Origin: Rubellimicrobium roseum | GTDB lineage: Bacteria; Pseudomonadota; Alphaproteobacteria; Rhodobacterales; Rhodobacteraceae | Length of the DNA: 64,000 nucleotides | NCBI RefSeq assembly: GCF_006152145.1 | Contig: NZ_VDFV01000004.1 | Span: 124,001 to 188,000 of the forward strand | Direction: 5' to 3' | Shown here: positions 47,986-56,139 of the stretch, piece after piece | Layout of the letters: the number at the start of each line of letters is the position of its first letter | Position numbering within the stretch: the first letter of the stretch is position 1 | Position numbers and translations under genes: made by a program | Notes under the pieces: generated by a model | Told to the model about the DNA's origin: nothing | Databases searched by the model: none | The model's input: only the letters and a program-made list of their open reading frames with translations

Positions 47986-48000
47986 TTAACGAGACGTTAA
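47986..48000. promoter_or_regulatory. CtrA-type box TTAA-N7-TTAA upstream of GTA g1
   Basis: Exact match to the CtrA consensus (TTAA, seven bases, TTAA), two bases from the shared GTA element. CtrA is known to control GTA production in Rhodobacterales. The site lies about 110-125 bases upstream of g1. Confidence 0.5.
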
Positions 48001-48214
48001 CGGGGCGGCGTATAGGCGGGACGATTCGGCGGCGCGCGACGGGGGTCGCCAAAAGGGGTCCTGCCCCTCGCCGCTATTAGGCGACCTGCCACTCGCGACC
48101 GTCCTCGCCGACCGGAGCTGCCCGGACGCCGGTCCGGGCGCGCGGTCGCACCGGGATGTCTGAAACCGGAACGAGGCGGGATCGGGCGCGCCCACGTGGG
48201 GGGCGGGCGCGGCC

Positions 48215-49396
48215 CTAGCCGTCCTGGCCTGCCTCGGCCTCGATCTGGCGCCAGCGGATGACGTTCTCGTTGTGCTCGTCGAGCGTCTCGGCAAAGGCGT
48301 GGCCGCCCGAGCCGTCCGCGACGAAGTACAGGTAATCCGTGGCGGCCGGGTTGAGCGCCGCCTCGATGGCCGGGCGGCCCGGATTGGCGATGGGGCCGGC
48401 GGGCAAGCCGTTGACGACGTAGGTGTTGTAGAGAACCTCGCCGTGCAACTCGGCCTCGGTCGCGCCCGCGATGTCGGATTCGCGGATCGGGCGGTCGAGG
48501 AGCCCCTGCCCGCGCGTGATCCCGTAGATGATCGTGGGGTCGAACTGGAGTCGCATCCCCTGCTCGATGCGGTTCACGAGGACGGAGGCGACGATGGGCC
48601 GCTCCTCGGGAATCGCCGTCTCCTTCTCGACGATGGAGGCGAGGGTCAGGGCTTCCTCGGGCGTGTCGAAGGGGAGCCCTTCGGCGCGGTTCTCCCAGGC
48701 CTGGGCCAGGAACGTTTCCTGCGCGGACTGCATCCGGGCGATGACATCGGCCACGGGCGTGCCGGGGGTGATCGCGTAGCTGTCGGGAGCAAGCATTCCT
48801 TCGGCCGGGACCTCCTCCACGTCGCCTTCGAGCACGTCGAGCGCGTTGAGGGCCTGCACGACCTGCCAGCTTGTCACGCCTTCGGCCATGACGACGCGGT
48901 AGGTCGTGTCGGATTCGGCCTTCACCTGCTCGTAGGCGGCGGGGATCGGGTCGAGGCCCGGCTGGAACTCGGCCAGTTCGGTGAAGCCGTCGCCGGCGAG
49001 GTCACGCTCGCGCACCTCGGCCAGGGTGCGGGCGACGCCGATGCGGTAGACGACCTCGGTCCCGCAGGTGGAAGGGCCGCCTTCGGTCACGATGGCGGTG
49101 ATCTCGTCCATCGAGGCGGAGGCGGGGATCAGGAAGCTGCCCTGCTTCTCCTGCCCCGAACGTTCGGTGTAGTCGGCACCCAGGCGGAAGACCGTGGGCG
49201 AGGCGATGGCGCCGCGCTCGGCCAAGTCGTCGCTGATCCGGCGCATGGTGGCCCCGGCGGGAACGCGAAGGCAGATCGCCTCGGCCAGGGGGCCCGGCGC
49301 GGAATACTGCTGGACGCCCCAGGTGACGAGGCCCGCGAGGAGGAACAGGCCCACCGTCAGGAAGGTGAGCGCGTTCGCGGCGACGTGCCGCCACAT
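48215..49396 (-). CDS. mltG: Endolytic murein transglycosylase MltG
   Basis: Membrane-anchored lytic transglycosylase that cuts nascent glycan strands and so sets their length. 393 residues: N-terminal transmembrane helix (about 8-28, ALTFLTVGLFLLAGLVTWG), LysM-like region, then the YceG domain with the catalytic Glu in LASIVEKETAIPEERPIVASVL and family marks LQFDPTIIYGI, YNTYVVNGLPAGPIANPGRPAIEAALNP, YFVADGSGGHAF. It begins 19 bases after fabF, so it is probably in the fab operon. Confidence 0.95.
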   Translation of the reverse strand: MWRHVAANALTFLTVGLFLLAGLVTWGVQQYSAPGPLAEAICLRVPAGATMRRISDDLAERGAIASPTVFRLGADYTERSGQEKQGSFLIPASASMDEITAIVTEGGPSTCGTEVVYRIGVARTLAEVRERDLAGDGFTELAEFQPGLDPIPAAYEQVKAESDTTYRVVMAEGVTSWQVVQALNALDVLEGDVEEVPAEGMLAPDSYAITPGTPVADVIARMQSAQETFLAQAWENRAEGLPFDTPEEALTLASIVEKETAIPEERPIVASVLVNRIEQGMRLQFDPTIIYGITRGQGLLDRPIRESDIAGATEAELHGEVLYNTYVVNGLPAGPIANPGRPAIEAALNPAATDYLYFVADGSGGHAFAETLDEHNENVIRWRQIEAEAGQDG

Positions 49397-49415
49397 CAGG
49401 CGCGGGCCCCGGAGA

Positions 49416-50675
49416 TCACGCCACGGCCCCGAGCACGAGCGAGGCGTTGGTGCCGCCGAAGCCGAAGCTGTTGTTCACGGCGATGCGCACGTCGCGGCTC
49501 CGCGCCGCGTTGGGGGCGAGGTCCACGGGCGTCTCCACCGCGGGCGTGTCGAGGTTGATCGTCGGCGGGCAGACCTGGTCGCGGATGGCGAGCATGGCGA
49601 AGATCGACTCGATCGCCCCGGCGGCGCCCAGGAGGTGCCCGGTCATCGACTTGGTCGAGGACATCGTGACCCTGGAGGCGGCGTTGCCCATCAGGCGCTC
49701 GACGGCGGCCAGTTCGATCACGTCGGCCATCGTGCTGGTGCCGTGGGCGTTGATGTAGTCGATGTCGGCGGCGGCGATGCCGGCATCCGACAGCGCCATG
49801 CGCATCGCGCGCTCGGCCCCGTCGCCATCTTCGTTGGGGGCGGTGATGTGGTAGGCGTCGCCCGACAGGCCGTAGCCCAGCACCTCGGCGTAGATCTTCG
49901 CGCCGCGGGCGCGGGCGTGCTCGTATTCCTCCAGCACGACCATCCCGGCCCCCTCGCCCATCACGAAGCCGTCGCGGTCGGCGTCATAGGGGCGGCTGGC
50001 CTTGGTGGGGTCGTCCTTGCGCTTGGTGGAGAGCGCCTTGCAGGCGTTGAAGCCGGCGATGCCGATCTCGCAGATCGCGGCCTCGGCGCCGCCCGCCACC
50101 ATGACGTCGGCGTTGCCGTACTTGATGAGCCGCGCGGCGTCGCCCAGCGCGTGGGCGCCCGTGGAGCAGGCGGTGACGACGGCGTGGTTCGGGCCCTTGA
50201 AGCCGTAGCGGATCGAGACCTGCCCGGAGATCAGGTTGATGAGCGCGCCGGGGATGAAGAAGGGCGACACCCGGCGGGGGCCCTTTTCCTTCATCAGGAT
50301 CGTGGTGTCCTGGATTGACTTGAGCCCGCCGATGCCGGAGCCGATCAGGACGCCGGTGCGGTGGCGGTCCTCCTCGGTCTGGGGGACCCAGCCCGAATCC
50401 TCGATCGCCTGCTGGGCGGCGGCGACGCCGAAGAGGATGAAGTCGTCGACCTTCCGCTGCTCCTTGGGCTCCATGTAGCGGTCGGCATCGAAGGTGCCGT
50501 CCGAGCCGTCGCCGCGCTTGACCTCGCAGGCGTAGTCCGTCGCGAGATGACTCGCGTCGAACTGCCTGATCGTGCCCGCGCCCGACCGGCCCGCGAGAAG
50601 ACGGCGCCAGGTCTCCTCGACCCCGTCCGCAAGGGGGGTCACGAGGCCGAGGCCCGTCACGACGACACGACTCAT
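49416..50675 (-). CDS. fabF: 3-oxoacyl-[acyl-carrier-protein] synthase II
   Basis: Elongating condensing enzyme of type II fatty acid synthesis. 419 residues with the full Cys-His-His active site: Cys 170 (VTACSTGAHA), His 311 (NAHGTSTMAD) and His 347 (SMTGHLLGAAG). GGAGGAGATCCC precedes the ATG. It follows acpP after about 160 bases that contain a terminator-like hairpin, so it is partly independent of acpP. Confidence 0.97.
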   Translation of the reverse strand: MSRVVVTGLGLVTPLADGVEETWRRLLAGRSGAGTIRQFDASHLATDYACEVKRGDGSDGTFDADRYMEPKEQRKVDDFILFGVAAAQQAIEDSGWVPQTEEDRHRTGVLIGSGIGGLKSIQDTTILMKEKGPRRVSPFFIPGALINLISGQVSIRYGFKGPNHAVVTACSTGAHALGDAARLIKYGNADVMVAGGAEAAICEIGIAGFNACKALSTKRKDDPTKASRPYDADRDGFVMGEGAGMVVLEEYEHARARGAKIYAEVLGYGLSGDAYHITAPNEDGDGAERAMRMALSDAGIAAADIDYINAHGTSTMADVIELAAVERLMGNAASRVTMSSTKSMTGHLLGAAGAIESIFAMLAIRDQVCPPTINLDTPAVETPVDLAPNAARSRDVRIAVNNSFGFGGTNASLVLGAVA

Positions 50676-50781
50676 GGGATCTCCTCCCGGAAAGTTATCG
50701 GGCCGGGTTTAGCCGTGGGCAGGTGCGGGCGCAACCTTCCGGGGAAGAGCGGGCGGGCCCTGGCCCTGTCCGCCAAACGGA

Positions 50782-50815
50782 AAGGGGCGGCGCCCCGTCC
50801 GGTGCGCCGCCCCTT
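50782..50815 (-). terminator. Terminator after acpP
   Basis: 12-bp stem (50782-50793 with 50804-50815) and a 10-base loop; on the minus strand it is followed by TTT. It lies 20 bases downstream of the acpP stop and before fabF, so it may allow acpP to be expressed at a higher level. Confidence 0.75.
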
Positions 50816-50835
50816 CGATGCCGGTCCGAAGGCCC

Positions 50836-51069
50836 TTACTGAGCTTCGGAGATAAACTTGACCGCGTCGCCGAAGGTCTGGATGGTTTCGGCGGCGTCGT
50901 CGGGGATCTCGATGCCGAATTCTTCCTCGAAGGCCATGACCAGCTCGACGGTGTCGAGCGAGTCGGCGCCCAGGTCGTCGATGAAGGAGGCGCTCTCGGT
51001 CACCTTCTCCTCTTCCACGCCCAGATGCTCCACCACGATCTTGCGCACGCGATCGGCGACGTCGCTCAT
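50836..51069 (-). CDS. acpP: Acyl carrier protein
   Basis: 77 residues, acidic. The phosphopantetheine attachment serine is Ser 37 in the motif GADSLD, followed by the recognition helix [19 protein letters not shown]. It carries acyl intermediates for FabD, FabG and FabF encoded around it. ATG 51069 is the family start; an upstream open frame to 51141 is not used. It has its own promoter and terminator. Confidence 0.98.
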   Translation of the reverse strand: MSDVADRVRKIVVEHLGVEEEKVTESASFIDDLGADSLDTVELVMAFEEEFGIEIPDDAAETIQTFGDAVKFISEAQ

Positions 51070-51185
51070 TAAGTCAATCCTCTCGTCCTGGGCCGCGGCC
51101 CGTCTGTCTGACCAGTCAGCCCGACGCGCCCCTGAGGCCATGCCGGGCCACGGGCGCGGCAGCGTGCCGGCCTGTGTCGGCGGGG

Positions 51186-51213
51186 GTCATAGCAGAGATT
51201 TGATGCATGGCAA
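51186..51213 (-). promoter_or_regulatory. Predicted promoter of acpP
   Basis: On the minus strand TTGCCA (51208-51213), a 16-base spacer and TATGAC (51186-51191), about 115 bases upstream of the acpP start. Confidence 0.45.
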
Positions 51214-51318
51214 ACGCTTTCGCCCGGAGCCGGGCCGGTCACGCAGGGGCCACCGCACCGCCGCACCTGGGTCTTGGCCCTGCCGTCACGTCGCCATCAT
51301 CGCGGAACAGAAGGAGGC

Positions 51319-51471
51319 ATGATCCGCATCGCCCTTCTTGTCCTTGTTCTGACGATCATGCCGGGCTTCCTGCTGTGGCTGGTCGTTGCCGCCTCCATGA
51401 CGGGCAGCGTCATGGTGGTGCGCGGCGCAACCCTGATGCTGGAGGCGAGGGCCCGCCCGCTGGCGACCTGA
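51319..51471 (+). CDS. Putative 50-residue membrane protein
   Basis: Short frame starting MIRIALLVLVLTIMPGFLLWL, with one or two hydrophobic helices and a short basic end. The case for a real gene is a perfect AAGGAGG ribosome site 5 bases before ATG 51319, codon composition like its neighbours, and the same direction as the DUF2726 gene 68 bases downstream. No family is recognised. It could be a leader or partner of the downstream membrane protein. Confidence 0.5.
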   Translation: MIRIALLVLVLTIMPGFLLWLVVAASMTGSVMVVRGATLMLEARARPLAT

Positions 51472-51538
51472 GCGCCGTTGCCCCGACCCCCGGACCACGG
51501 CAGAAGCGCGCCGGCCGGGGGAACGCAGGAGGGCAACG

Positions 51539-52066
51539 ATGGGCGATCTGGCGGAGCGGCTGACCGGCTGGTGGCCCTGGGCCGCCGCGGTCCTGCTCCT
51601 GCTGCTGGCCTGGGGCGCGCTGCGGCGGCGTCCGGGGGACGCGCGGCTGGAGCGCGCGCGCGAGCAGCTTCGGGTCGTGCAGCGCAGCGGGTTCGAGCGG
51701 GTGCCGCTCCTGAACCGCGAGGAGGCGCGGCTCCTGCCGCTGCTGGAGCGGGCGGCGGGGCGGCATTGCCGGGTGATGGCGCAAACCACGCTGGGCGAGG
51801 TGATCCGGCCCGCGCGGGGCGCGGGGCCCGAGGCGCAGGCGGCGATCAACTCCAAGCGGATCGACTTCGCCATCGTGGACGGGCGCGGGCTGATCGTCTG
51901 CGCCGTGGAATACCAGGGCACGGGCCACTGGCAGAACCATGCCGAATGGCGCGACGCCGTGAAGCGCGAGGCGCTGCGGCGCGCGGGCGTGCCGATGGTC
52001 GAGGTCTTTCCCGACACGCCCGAGGCGGAGGTCGTGCGCGAGGTCCGGCGGGCGCTGGAGGGCTGA
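51539..52066 (+). CDS. DUF2726 domain-containing membrane-anchored protein
   Basis: 175 residues: one N-terminal transmembrane helix (about 12-28, WPWAAAVLLLLLAWGAL), then a DUF2726-like domain (about 50-160) with PLLNREEARLLPLLERA, INSKRIDFAIVDGRGLIVCAVEYQG and HAEWRDAVKREALRRAGVPMVEV. The D-x(n)-E-x-Q arrangement resembles a PD-(D/E)xK nuclease core; that is my inference, and nuclease activity is not shown for the family. A GGAGGGCAACG site precedes the ATG. It lies on the opposite strand from the fab genes on both sides. Confidence 0.8.
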   Translation: MGDLAERLTGWWPWAAAVLLLLLAWGALRRRPGDARLERAREQLRVVQRSGFERVPLLNREEARLLPLLERAAGRHCRVMAQTTLGEVIRPARGAGPEAQAAINSKRIDFAIVDGRGLIVCAVEYQGTGHWQNHAEWRDAVKREALRRAGVPMVEVFPDTPEAEVVREVRRALEG

Positions 52067-52078
52067 CCCGCCGCCTTG

Positions 52079-52816
52079 TCAGATCATCGCCATGCCGCCG
52101 TTGACATGAAGCGTGGCGCCCGTGACGTAGCCCGCCTCGGGCGAGGCGAGGTAGAGGACGGCGGCCGCGATCTCCTCGGGCGTGCCCATGCGGCCGGCGG
52201 GGATCTGGCCCAGGATGCCGGCCTTCTGGTCGTCGTTGAGCTTGTCGGTCATGGCGGTGGCGATGAAACCGGGGGCCACGCAGTTCACGGTGACGCCGCG
52301 GCCCGCGAACTCGGCGGCGAGCGCCTTGGACATGCCGACCATGCCCGCCTTGGCGGCGGCGTAGTTGGCCTGGCCCGCGTTGCCGGTGGCGCCGACGATC
52401 GAGGAGATGTTCACGACCCGGCCCCAGCGGGCCTTCATCATGCCGCGGATCGCGCCTTTGGTCAGGCGGGCGACCGAGGTGAGGTTCACCGCGATCACCT
52501 TGTCCCAGTCGTCGTCGGACATACGGATGAACAGGTTGTCGCGGGTGATGCCCGCGTTGTTCACCAGGATGTCGATGCGGCCCATCGCCTGCTCGGCCTG
52601 CTTGGGCAGCTGGGCGACGGCCTCGGGGTCGGACAGGTCGGCCGGAAGGACGTGGACGCGCTCGCCCAGCTCGGCGGCGAGCTGCTGGAGGGGTTCGAGC
52701 CGGGTGCCGTGCAGGCCCACGGTCGCGCCCGCGCCGTGCAGCGCGCGGGCGATGGCGGCGCCGATGCCCCCCGAAGCGCCGGTAACGAGGGCGGTCTTGC
52801 CGGAAAGGTCGAACAT
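52079..52816 (-). CDS. fabG: 3-oxoacyl-[acyl-carrier-protein] reductase
   Basis: NADPH-dependent reduction of beta-ketoacyl-ACP. 245 residues of the short-chain dehydrogenase fold: cofactor motif TGASGGIG (residues 12-19), NNAG at 86-89, catalytic Ser 139, Tyr 152 and Lys 156 (NYAAAK), and the C-terminal GYVTGATLHVNGGMAM. It begins 9 bases after fabD stops. Confidence 0.97.
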   Translation of the reverse strand: MFDLSGKTALVTGASGGIGAAIARALHGAGATVGLHGTRLEPLQQLAAELGERVHVLPADLSDPEAVAQLPKQAEQAMGRIDILVNNAGITRDNLFIRMSDDDWDKVIAVNLTSVARLTKGAIRGMMKARWGRVVNISSIVGATGNAGQANYAAAKAGMVGMSKALAAEFAGRGVTVNCVAPGFIATAMTDKLNDDQKAGILGQIPAGRMGTPEEIAAAVLYLASPEAGYVTGATLHVNGGMAMI

Positions 52817-52825
52817 GGGGGGTCC

Positions 52826-53767
52826 TTATGCTTGGAGCGAGGCGGCGGCGGCCTGCGCCTCCTCGGGGGTGCCGACGTTGCGGACGGAGATGCCCGGCGC
52901 GGTGCGGCGGATCATGCCGGAGAGCGCCTTGCCGGCGCCGATCTCCCAGGCCTCGGTGACGCCGGCCTGCGCCATCCAGGCGACGGATTCGCGCCAGCGG
53001 ACCGAGCCCGTCACCTGCCGCACGAGGAGGTCGCGGATCAGGGCGCCGTCCTGGATGGGCCCTGCGATCACGTTGGCGACCAGCGGCACCTGCGGATCAC
53101 GGATCTCGACGGCGGCCAGCGCCTCGGCCATCGCTTGGGCGGCGGGCTGCATCAGGGCGGAGTGGAAGGGCGCGGAGACGGGCAGCAGGAGCGCGCGCTT
53201 GGCGCCACGGCCCTTGGCGATGCTGACCGCGCGCTCGACGGCCTCGCGGGTGCCGGAGACGACCACCTGCGCGGGGTCGTTGTCGTTGGCGGCCTGGCAG
53301 ACGCCACCCTCGGCCTGCGCTTCCTGCGCGACCTGGGTGGCGGCCTCGAAGTCGAGGCCGAGGAGCGCGGCCATCGCGCCCTGCCCCACGGGCACGGCGG
53401 CCTGCATCGCCTCGCCGCGCAGGCGCAGCAGGCGGGCGGCATCGGACAGGCCCAGCGATCCGGCGGCGCAGAGGGCGGAGTATTCGCCAAGGCTGTGGCC
53501 CGCGACATAGGCGGCGACCGTGACGCCCACGCCTTGGGATTCGAGCGCCCGCAGGGCGGCGATGGAGGTCGCCATCAGCGCCGGCTGTGCGTTGCGGGTG
53601 AGCTGGAGCGTCTCGGCGTCGCCCTCCCAGATGAGCTGCGAGAGGTTCTCTCCCAGCGCCTCGTCCACTTCGGCGAAGACGGCGCTCGCGGCGGGATGGG
53701 CCTCGGCCAGAGCCTTGCCCATGCCCACGGTCTGGGCCCCCTGCCCCGGAAACACGAAGGCGCGCAT
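52826..53767 (-). CDS. fabD: Malonyl-CoA:ACP transacylase
   Basis: Loads malonyl from CoA onto ACP. 313 residues with FPGQGAQ at the N-terminus and the nucleophile Ser 92 in GHSLGEYSAL; the catalytic His is in the APFHSALM segment near residue 200. AGGGTCAGGATC precedes the ATG. It is the first gene of fabD-fabG. The upstream gap holds a tandem duplication. Confidence 0.97.
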   Translation of the reverse strand: MRAFVFPGQGAQTVGMGKALAEAHPAASAVFAEVDEALGENLSQLIWEGDAETLQLTRNAQPALMATSIAALRALESQGVGVTVAAYVAGHSLGEYSALCAAGSLGLSDAARLLRLRGEAMQAAVPVGQGAMAALLGLDFEAATQVAQEAQAEGGVCQAANDNDPAQVVVSGTREAVERAVSIAKGRGAKRALLLPVSAPFHSALMQPAAQAMAEALAAVEIRDPQVPLVANVIAGPIQDGALIRDLLVRQVTGSVRWRESVAWMAQAGVTEAWEIGAGKALSGMIRRTAPGISVRNVGTPEEAQAAAASLQA

Positions 53768-53820
53768 GATCCTGACCCTCCCTTTGGCGTGCTGCGCTGT
53801 TTAGGCGCAGCCGCCGGGGC

Positions 53821-53913
53821 CGGCAAGGCGGGGCGTCAGACGCGGGGGCGGCCGCCCGGCCCGGCAAGGCGGGGCGTCAGAGGCGGGGGCGGCCGCCCGG
53901 CCCGGCAAGGCGG
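53821..53913. repeat. 41-bp tandem repeat, 2.3 copies
   Basis: Two full units (53821-53861 and 53862-53902) differing at one base, plus 11 bases of a third. The unit begins CGGCAAGGCGGGGCGTCAG and is very G+C-rich. The second and third copies form the 3' end and stop of the hypothetical gene at 53877-54431, and the first copy duplicates that stop and the last codons into the spacer before fabD. Confidence 0.85.
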
Positions 53914-54431
53914 AGGTCGTGCTCGATGCACCCCCGGAGCGCCTGAAGGGCCGGTTCGGGGCCCCGCGCGATGCAGAGGCCGTCCTCGCAGCCGCGCTGG
54001 TGCAGCATGAGCGCCCTGACCTGGCCCCGACGCTCGATGTGAAGCGAGACGGCGGGCTGGCTGGCGCAGCGGCCCTGCGCGGCGGGCCCGACTCGGTGAT
54101 GGGCGATCTGGCGCAGCTCGCCCCGGGCCAGGTTTACGTGGAACTCGATCACCGTGCCCCGCAGGGCGACGTGCAGAAGCACGGCCGCCGCGAGCACGAG
54201 GACGATCGCGGAGGCCACATGGGCCAGGGTGAAGGCCTCGCCCGGCGTGGGAAGCGAAACCAGGGTCAGGGCCGCGGCGACGAAGGCCACGGCCAGGGTC
54301 CCGACCAGGCCGCGCGTCACCTGGAGGAGGATGGGCGGCCCGTCGGACCGGCGGACCAGGGTGCCCCAGGGTGTCTGGCGAACGACGAAGGGGGGCTCGA
54401 ACTCATTAAGGTCGCACATATCGCTGCTCAT
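53877..54431 (-). CDS. Uncharacterised two-helix membrane protein
   Basis: 184 residues. A cytoplasmic-looking N-terminus (FEPPFVVRQTPWGTLVRRSDGPP), two transmembrane helices (about 42-60 and 70-92), then a soluble domain with several Cys and His (AHHRVGPAAQGRCAS, HQRGCEDGLCIARGPE). I do not recognise the family. It is likely real because of the AAGAAGG site, normal composition and membrane topology. The C-terminal residues AGPGGRPRL are encoded by the 41-bp tandem repeat. Divergent from rpsF. Confidence 0.65.
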   Translation of the reverse strand: MSSDMCDLNEFEPPFVVRQTPWGTLVRRSDGPPILLQVTRGLVGTLAVAFVAAALTLVSLPTPGEAFTLAHVASAIVLVLAAAVLLHVALRGTVIEFHVNLARGELRQIAHHRVGPAAQGRCASQPAVSLHIERRGQVRALMLHQRGCEDGLCIARGPEPALQALRGCIEHDLRLAGPGGRPRL

Positions 54432-54571
54432 GTCGGCAACCTTCTTGTTGGACCTGCTTACAGTCCCGAGAACTACCGCATAAGTTGTGTCCAGAAACGG
54501 GCGCTCGCGCGGCGTCGGGGCGGAGGGCCGACAACACGCCGTTGCCGGGGCGCGAACGAACCAAGTGGCCC

Positions 54572-54599
54572 TTGTGCGAGTTGAGGACCTCTGTATAAG
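54572..54599 (+). promoter_or_regulatory. Predicted promoter of rpsF-rpsR-rplI
   Basis: TTGTGC (54572-54577), a 16-base spacer and TATAAG (54594-54599), about 100 bases before rpsF. Confidence 0.55.
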
Positions 54600-54606
54600 G
54601 CCCCAT

Positions 54607-54659
54607 CCTTCCGCGAGCCATCAAACCGGCGCAACCTCTCGTGGGACGGGCGCGGAAGG
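54607..54659 (+). promoter_or_regulatory. Possible S6:S18 autoregulatory leader structure
   Basis: Right after the predicted transcription start, CCTTCCGCG (54607-54615) pairs perfectly with CGCGGAAGG (54651-54659), enclosing about 35 bases that include AACCGG and further pairing potential. Leaders of rpsF-rpsR mRNAs in many bacteria contain a CCG-bearing structure bound by the S6:S18 complex; the match here is structural and positional only. Confidence 0.4.
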
Positions 54660-54700
54660 TTCGCCCCTCCCTATGAAGTGCGCAGCAACGAGGAGCGAAC

Positions 54701-55138
54701 ATGCCTCTCTACGAGCATGTCTTCATCGCCCGTCAGGACCTGTCCAACGCGCAGGCCGAGGCGCTGATCGAGCATTTCGGGACCGTCCTGGCCGACAACG
54801 GCGGCAAGGTCGTGACCAACGAATACTGGGGCGTCAAGACGATGTCCTACAAGATCAACAAGAACCGCAAGGGGCACTACGCCTTCCTGCGCTCGGATTC
54901 GCCGGCCGCCGCCGTGACCGAGATGGAGCGCCTGATGCGCCTCCACGAGGACGTGATGCGCGTGCTGACCATCAAGGTCGAGAAGCACGAGGACGGCCCC
55001 TCGGTCCAGATGCAGAAGCGCGACGAGCGCGAAGGCCGCGGCGATCGCGGCGACCGGGGCGACCGGCCCCCGCGCGAGGATCGCGGCCCCCGCGAGGACC
55101 GTGGTGACCGTGGCGGGTTCTCCCGCGACCGTCGTTGA
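54701..55138 (+). CDS. rpsF: 30S ribosomal protein S6
   Basis: 145 residues. The core S6 fold covers about 1-100 ([70 protein letters not shown]). A C-terminal tail of about 40 residues is Arg/Asp/Gly-rich (repeats of RGD/REDRG). AGGAGCGAAC precedes the ATG. First gene of the S6-S18-L9 operon. Confidence 0.98.
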   Translation: MPLYEHVFIARQDLSNAQAEALIEHFGTVLADNGGKVVTNEYWGVKTMSYKINKNRKGHYAFLRSDSPAAAVTEMERLMRLHEDVMRVLTIKVEKHEDGPSVQMQKRDEREGRGDRGDRGDRPPREDRGPREDRGDRGGFSRDRR

Positions 55139-55158
55139 TCTTTAGGAGGACATGACAG

Positions 55159-55386
55159 ATGGCCACCAAGCCCTTCTTCCGCCGCCGCAAGTCCGATCCG
55201 TTCGAGGGCAAGGACGCCCCCGTGATCGACTACAAGGACACGCGCCTGCTGCAGCGCTACATCTCCGAGCGGGGCAAGATCGTCCCGTCGCGGATCACCG
55301 CCGTCGGCGCCAAGAACCAGCGCAAGCTCGCCGCGGCGATCAAGCGCGCCCGGTTCCTGGCGCTCCTCCCCTACGCCGTGAAGTGA
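55159..55386 (+). CDS. rpsR: 30S ribosomal protein S18
   Basis: 75 residues: [40 protein letters not shown] is typical, followed by [22 protein letters not shown]. It binds S6 on the 30S platform. AGGAGG lies upstream of ATG 55159. Confidence 0.98.
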   Translation: MATKPFFRRRKSDPFEGKDAPVIDYKDTRLLQRYISERGKIVPSRITAVGAKNQRKLAAAIKRARFLALLPYAVK

Positions 55387-55396
55387 GGCCACACCC

Positions 55397-55966
55397 ATGC
55401 AAGTGATCCTTCTGGAACGCGTGGCCAAGCTCGGCCAGATGGGCGAGGTCGTGAAGGTCAAGGACGGCTACGCCCGCAACTTCCTCCTGCCCCAGGGCAA
55501 GGCGCTGCGCGCGACCGACGCGAACGTCAAGAAGTTCGAGCAGACCAAGGTCCAGCTCGAGGCCCAGAACCTCGAGACCCGCAAGGAGGCCGAGGCCTTC
55601 GCGCAGACGATCGAGGGCCAGACCTTCGTCGTGATCCGCTCCGCCTCGGACGGCGGCGCGCTCTACGGCTCGGTGACGACCCGCGACGTGGCCGAGGCCG
55701 CGACCGCCGGCGGCTTCACCGTCGACAAGCGTCAGGTCATCCTGAACGCCCCGATCAAGGACCTGGGCATCCACCCGGTCACCGTCCGCCTCCACCCCGA
55801 GGTCGACGCCGCGATCAGCGTGAACGTCGCCCGCTCGCCCGAAGAGGCCGAGCTGCAGGCGTCCGGCAAGACCGTGCAGCAGCTCGCCGCCGAGGCGGAA
55901 GCGGCCGCGGAGTACGAGATCGGGCAACTGTTCGACGACATCGGCGGGGCCGCCCAGGACGAGTGA
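55397..55966 (+). CDS. rplI: 50S ribosomal protein L9
   Basis: 189 residues, about 40 longer than the E. coli protein because of an acidic C-terminal extension. N-terminal signature [36 protein letters not shown]; the C-terminal domain contains [13 protein letters not shown] and [19 protein letters not shown]. It begins 10 bases after rpsR and is followed by a terminator. Confidence 0.98.
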   Translation: MQVILLERVAKLGQMGEVVKVKDGYARNFLLPQGKALRATDANVKKFEQTKVQLEAQNLETRKEAEAFAQTIEGQTFVVIRSASDGGALYGSVTTRDVAEAATAGGFTVDKRQVILNAPIKDLGIHPVTVRLHPEVDAAISVNVARSPEEAELQASGKTVQQLAAEAEAAAEYEIGQLFDDIGGAAQDE

Positions 55967-55991
55967 TCGTCCGGCGCACCGCAAGGCCTGG

Positions 55992-56018
55992 GGGCCGCTC
56001 CGCAAGGGGCGGCCCTTT
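55992..56018 (+). terminator. Intrinsic terminator of the rpsF-rpsR-rplI operon
   Basis: 10-bp stem (55992-56001 with 56006-56015, one T-G pair) closed by a GCAA tetraloop and followed by TTT. Confidence 0.85.
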
Positions 56019-56139
56019 CCGTATCCGTCCGACGGGTGGTGACGCAACGCCACCGTCGCCAAGACGTCAACGCTTTGTCACCCTGCGCACGCAAGGATCG
56101 CGCCAGCCGATCCGGCCCAGCTTGCAGGGAGACACCCCC

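Larger units (their letters stand above)
47878..48214. other. GTA upstream control region, g1 / mltG
   Basis: 337 bases without a gene between mltG and g1 (both on the minus strand). The half nearest g1 holds the shared 32-bp element and a perfect CtrA-type box. The half nearest mltG (about 48001-48214) is G+C-rich with self-complementary stretches (for example around 48188-48215) that could terminate mltG transcripts; no clear T tract is seen. Confidence 0.6.

Noticed and set aside
53821-53913. CRISPR array
   Set aside because: The 41-bp units are directly adjacent without spacers and number only 2.3.
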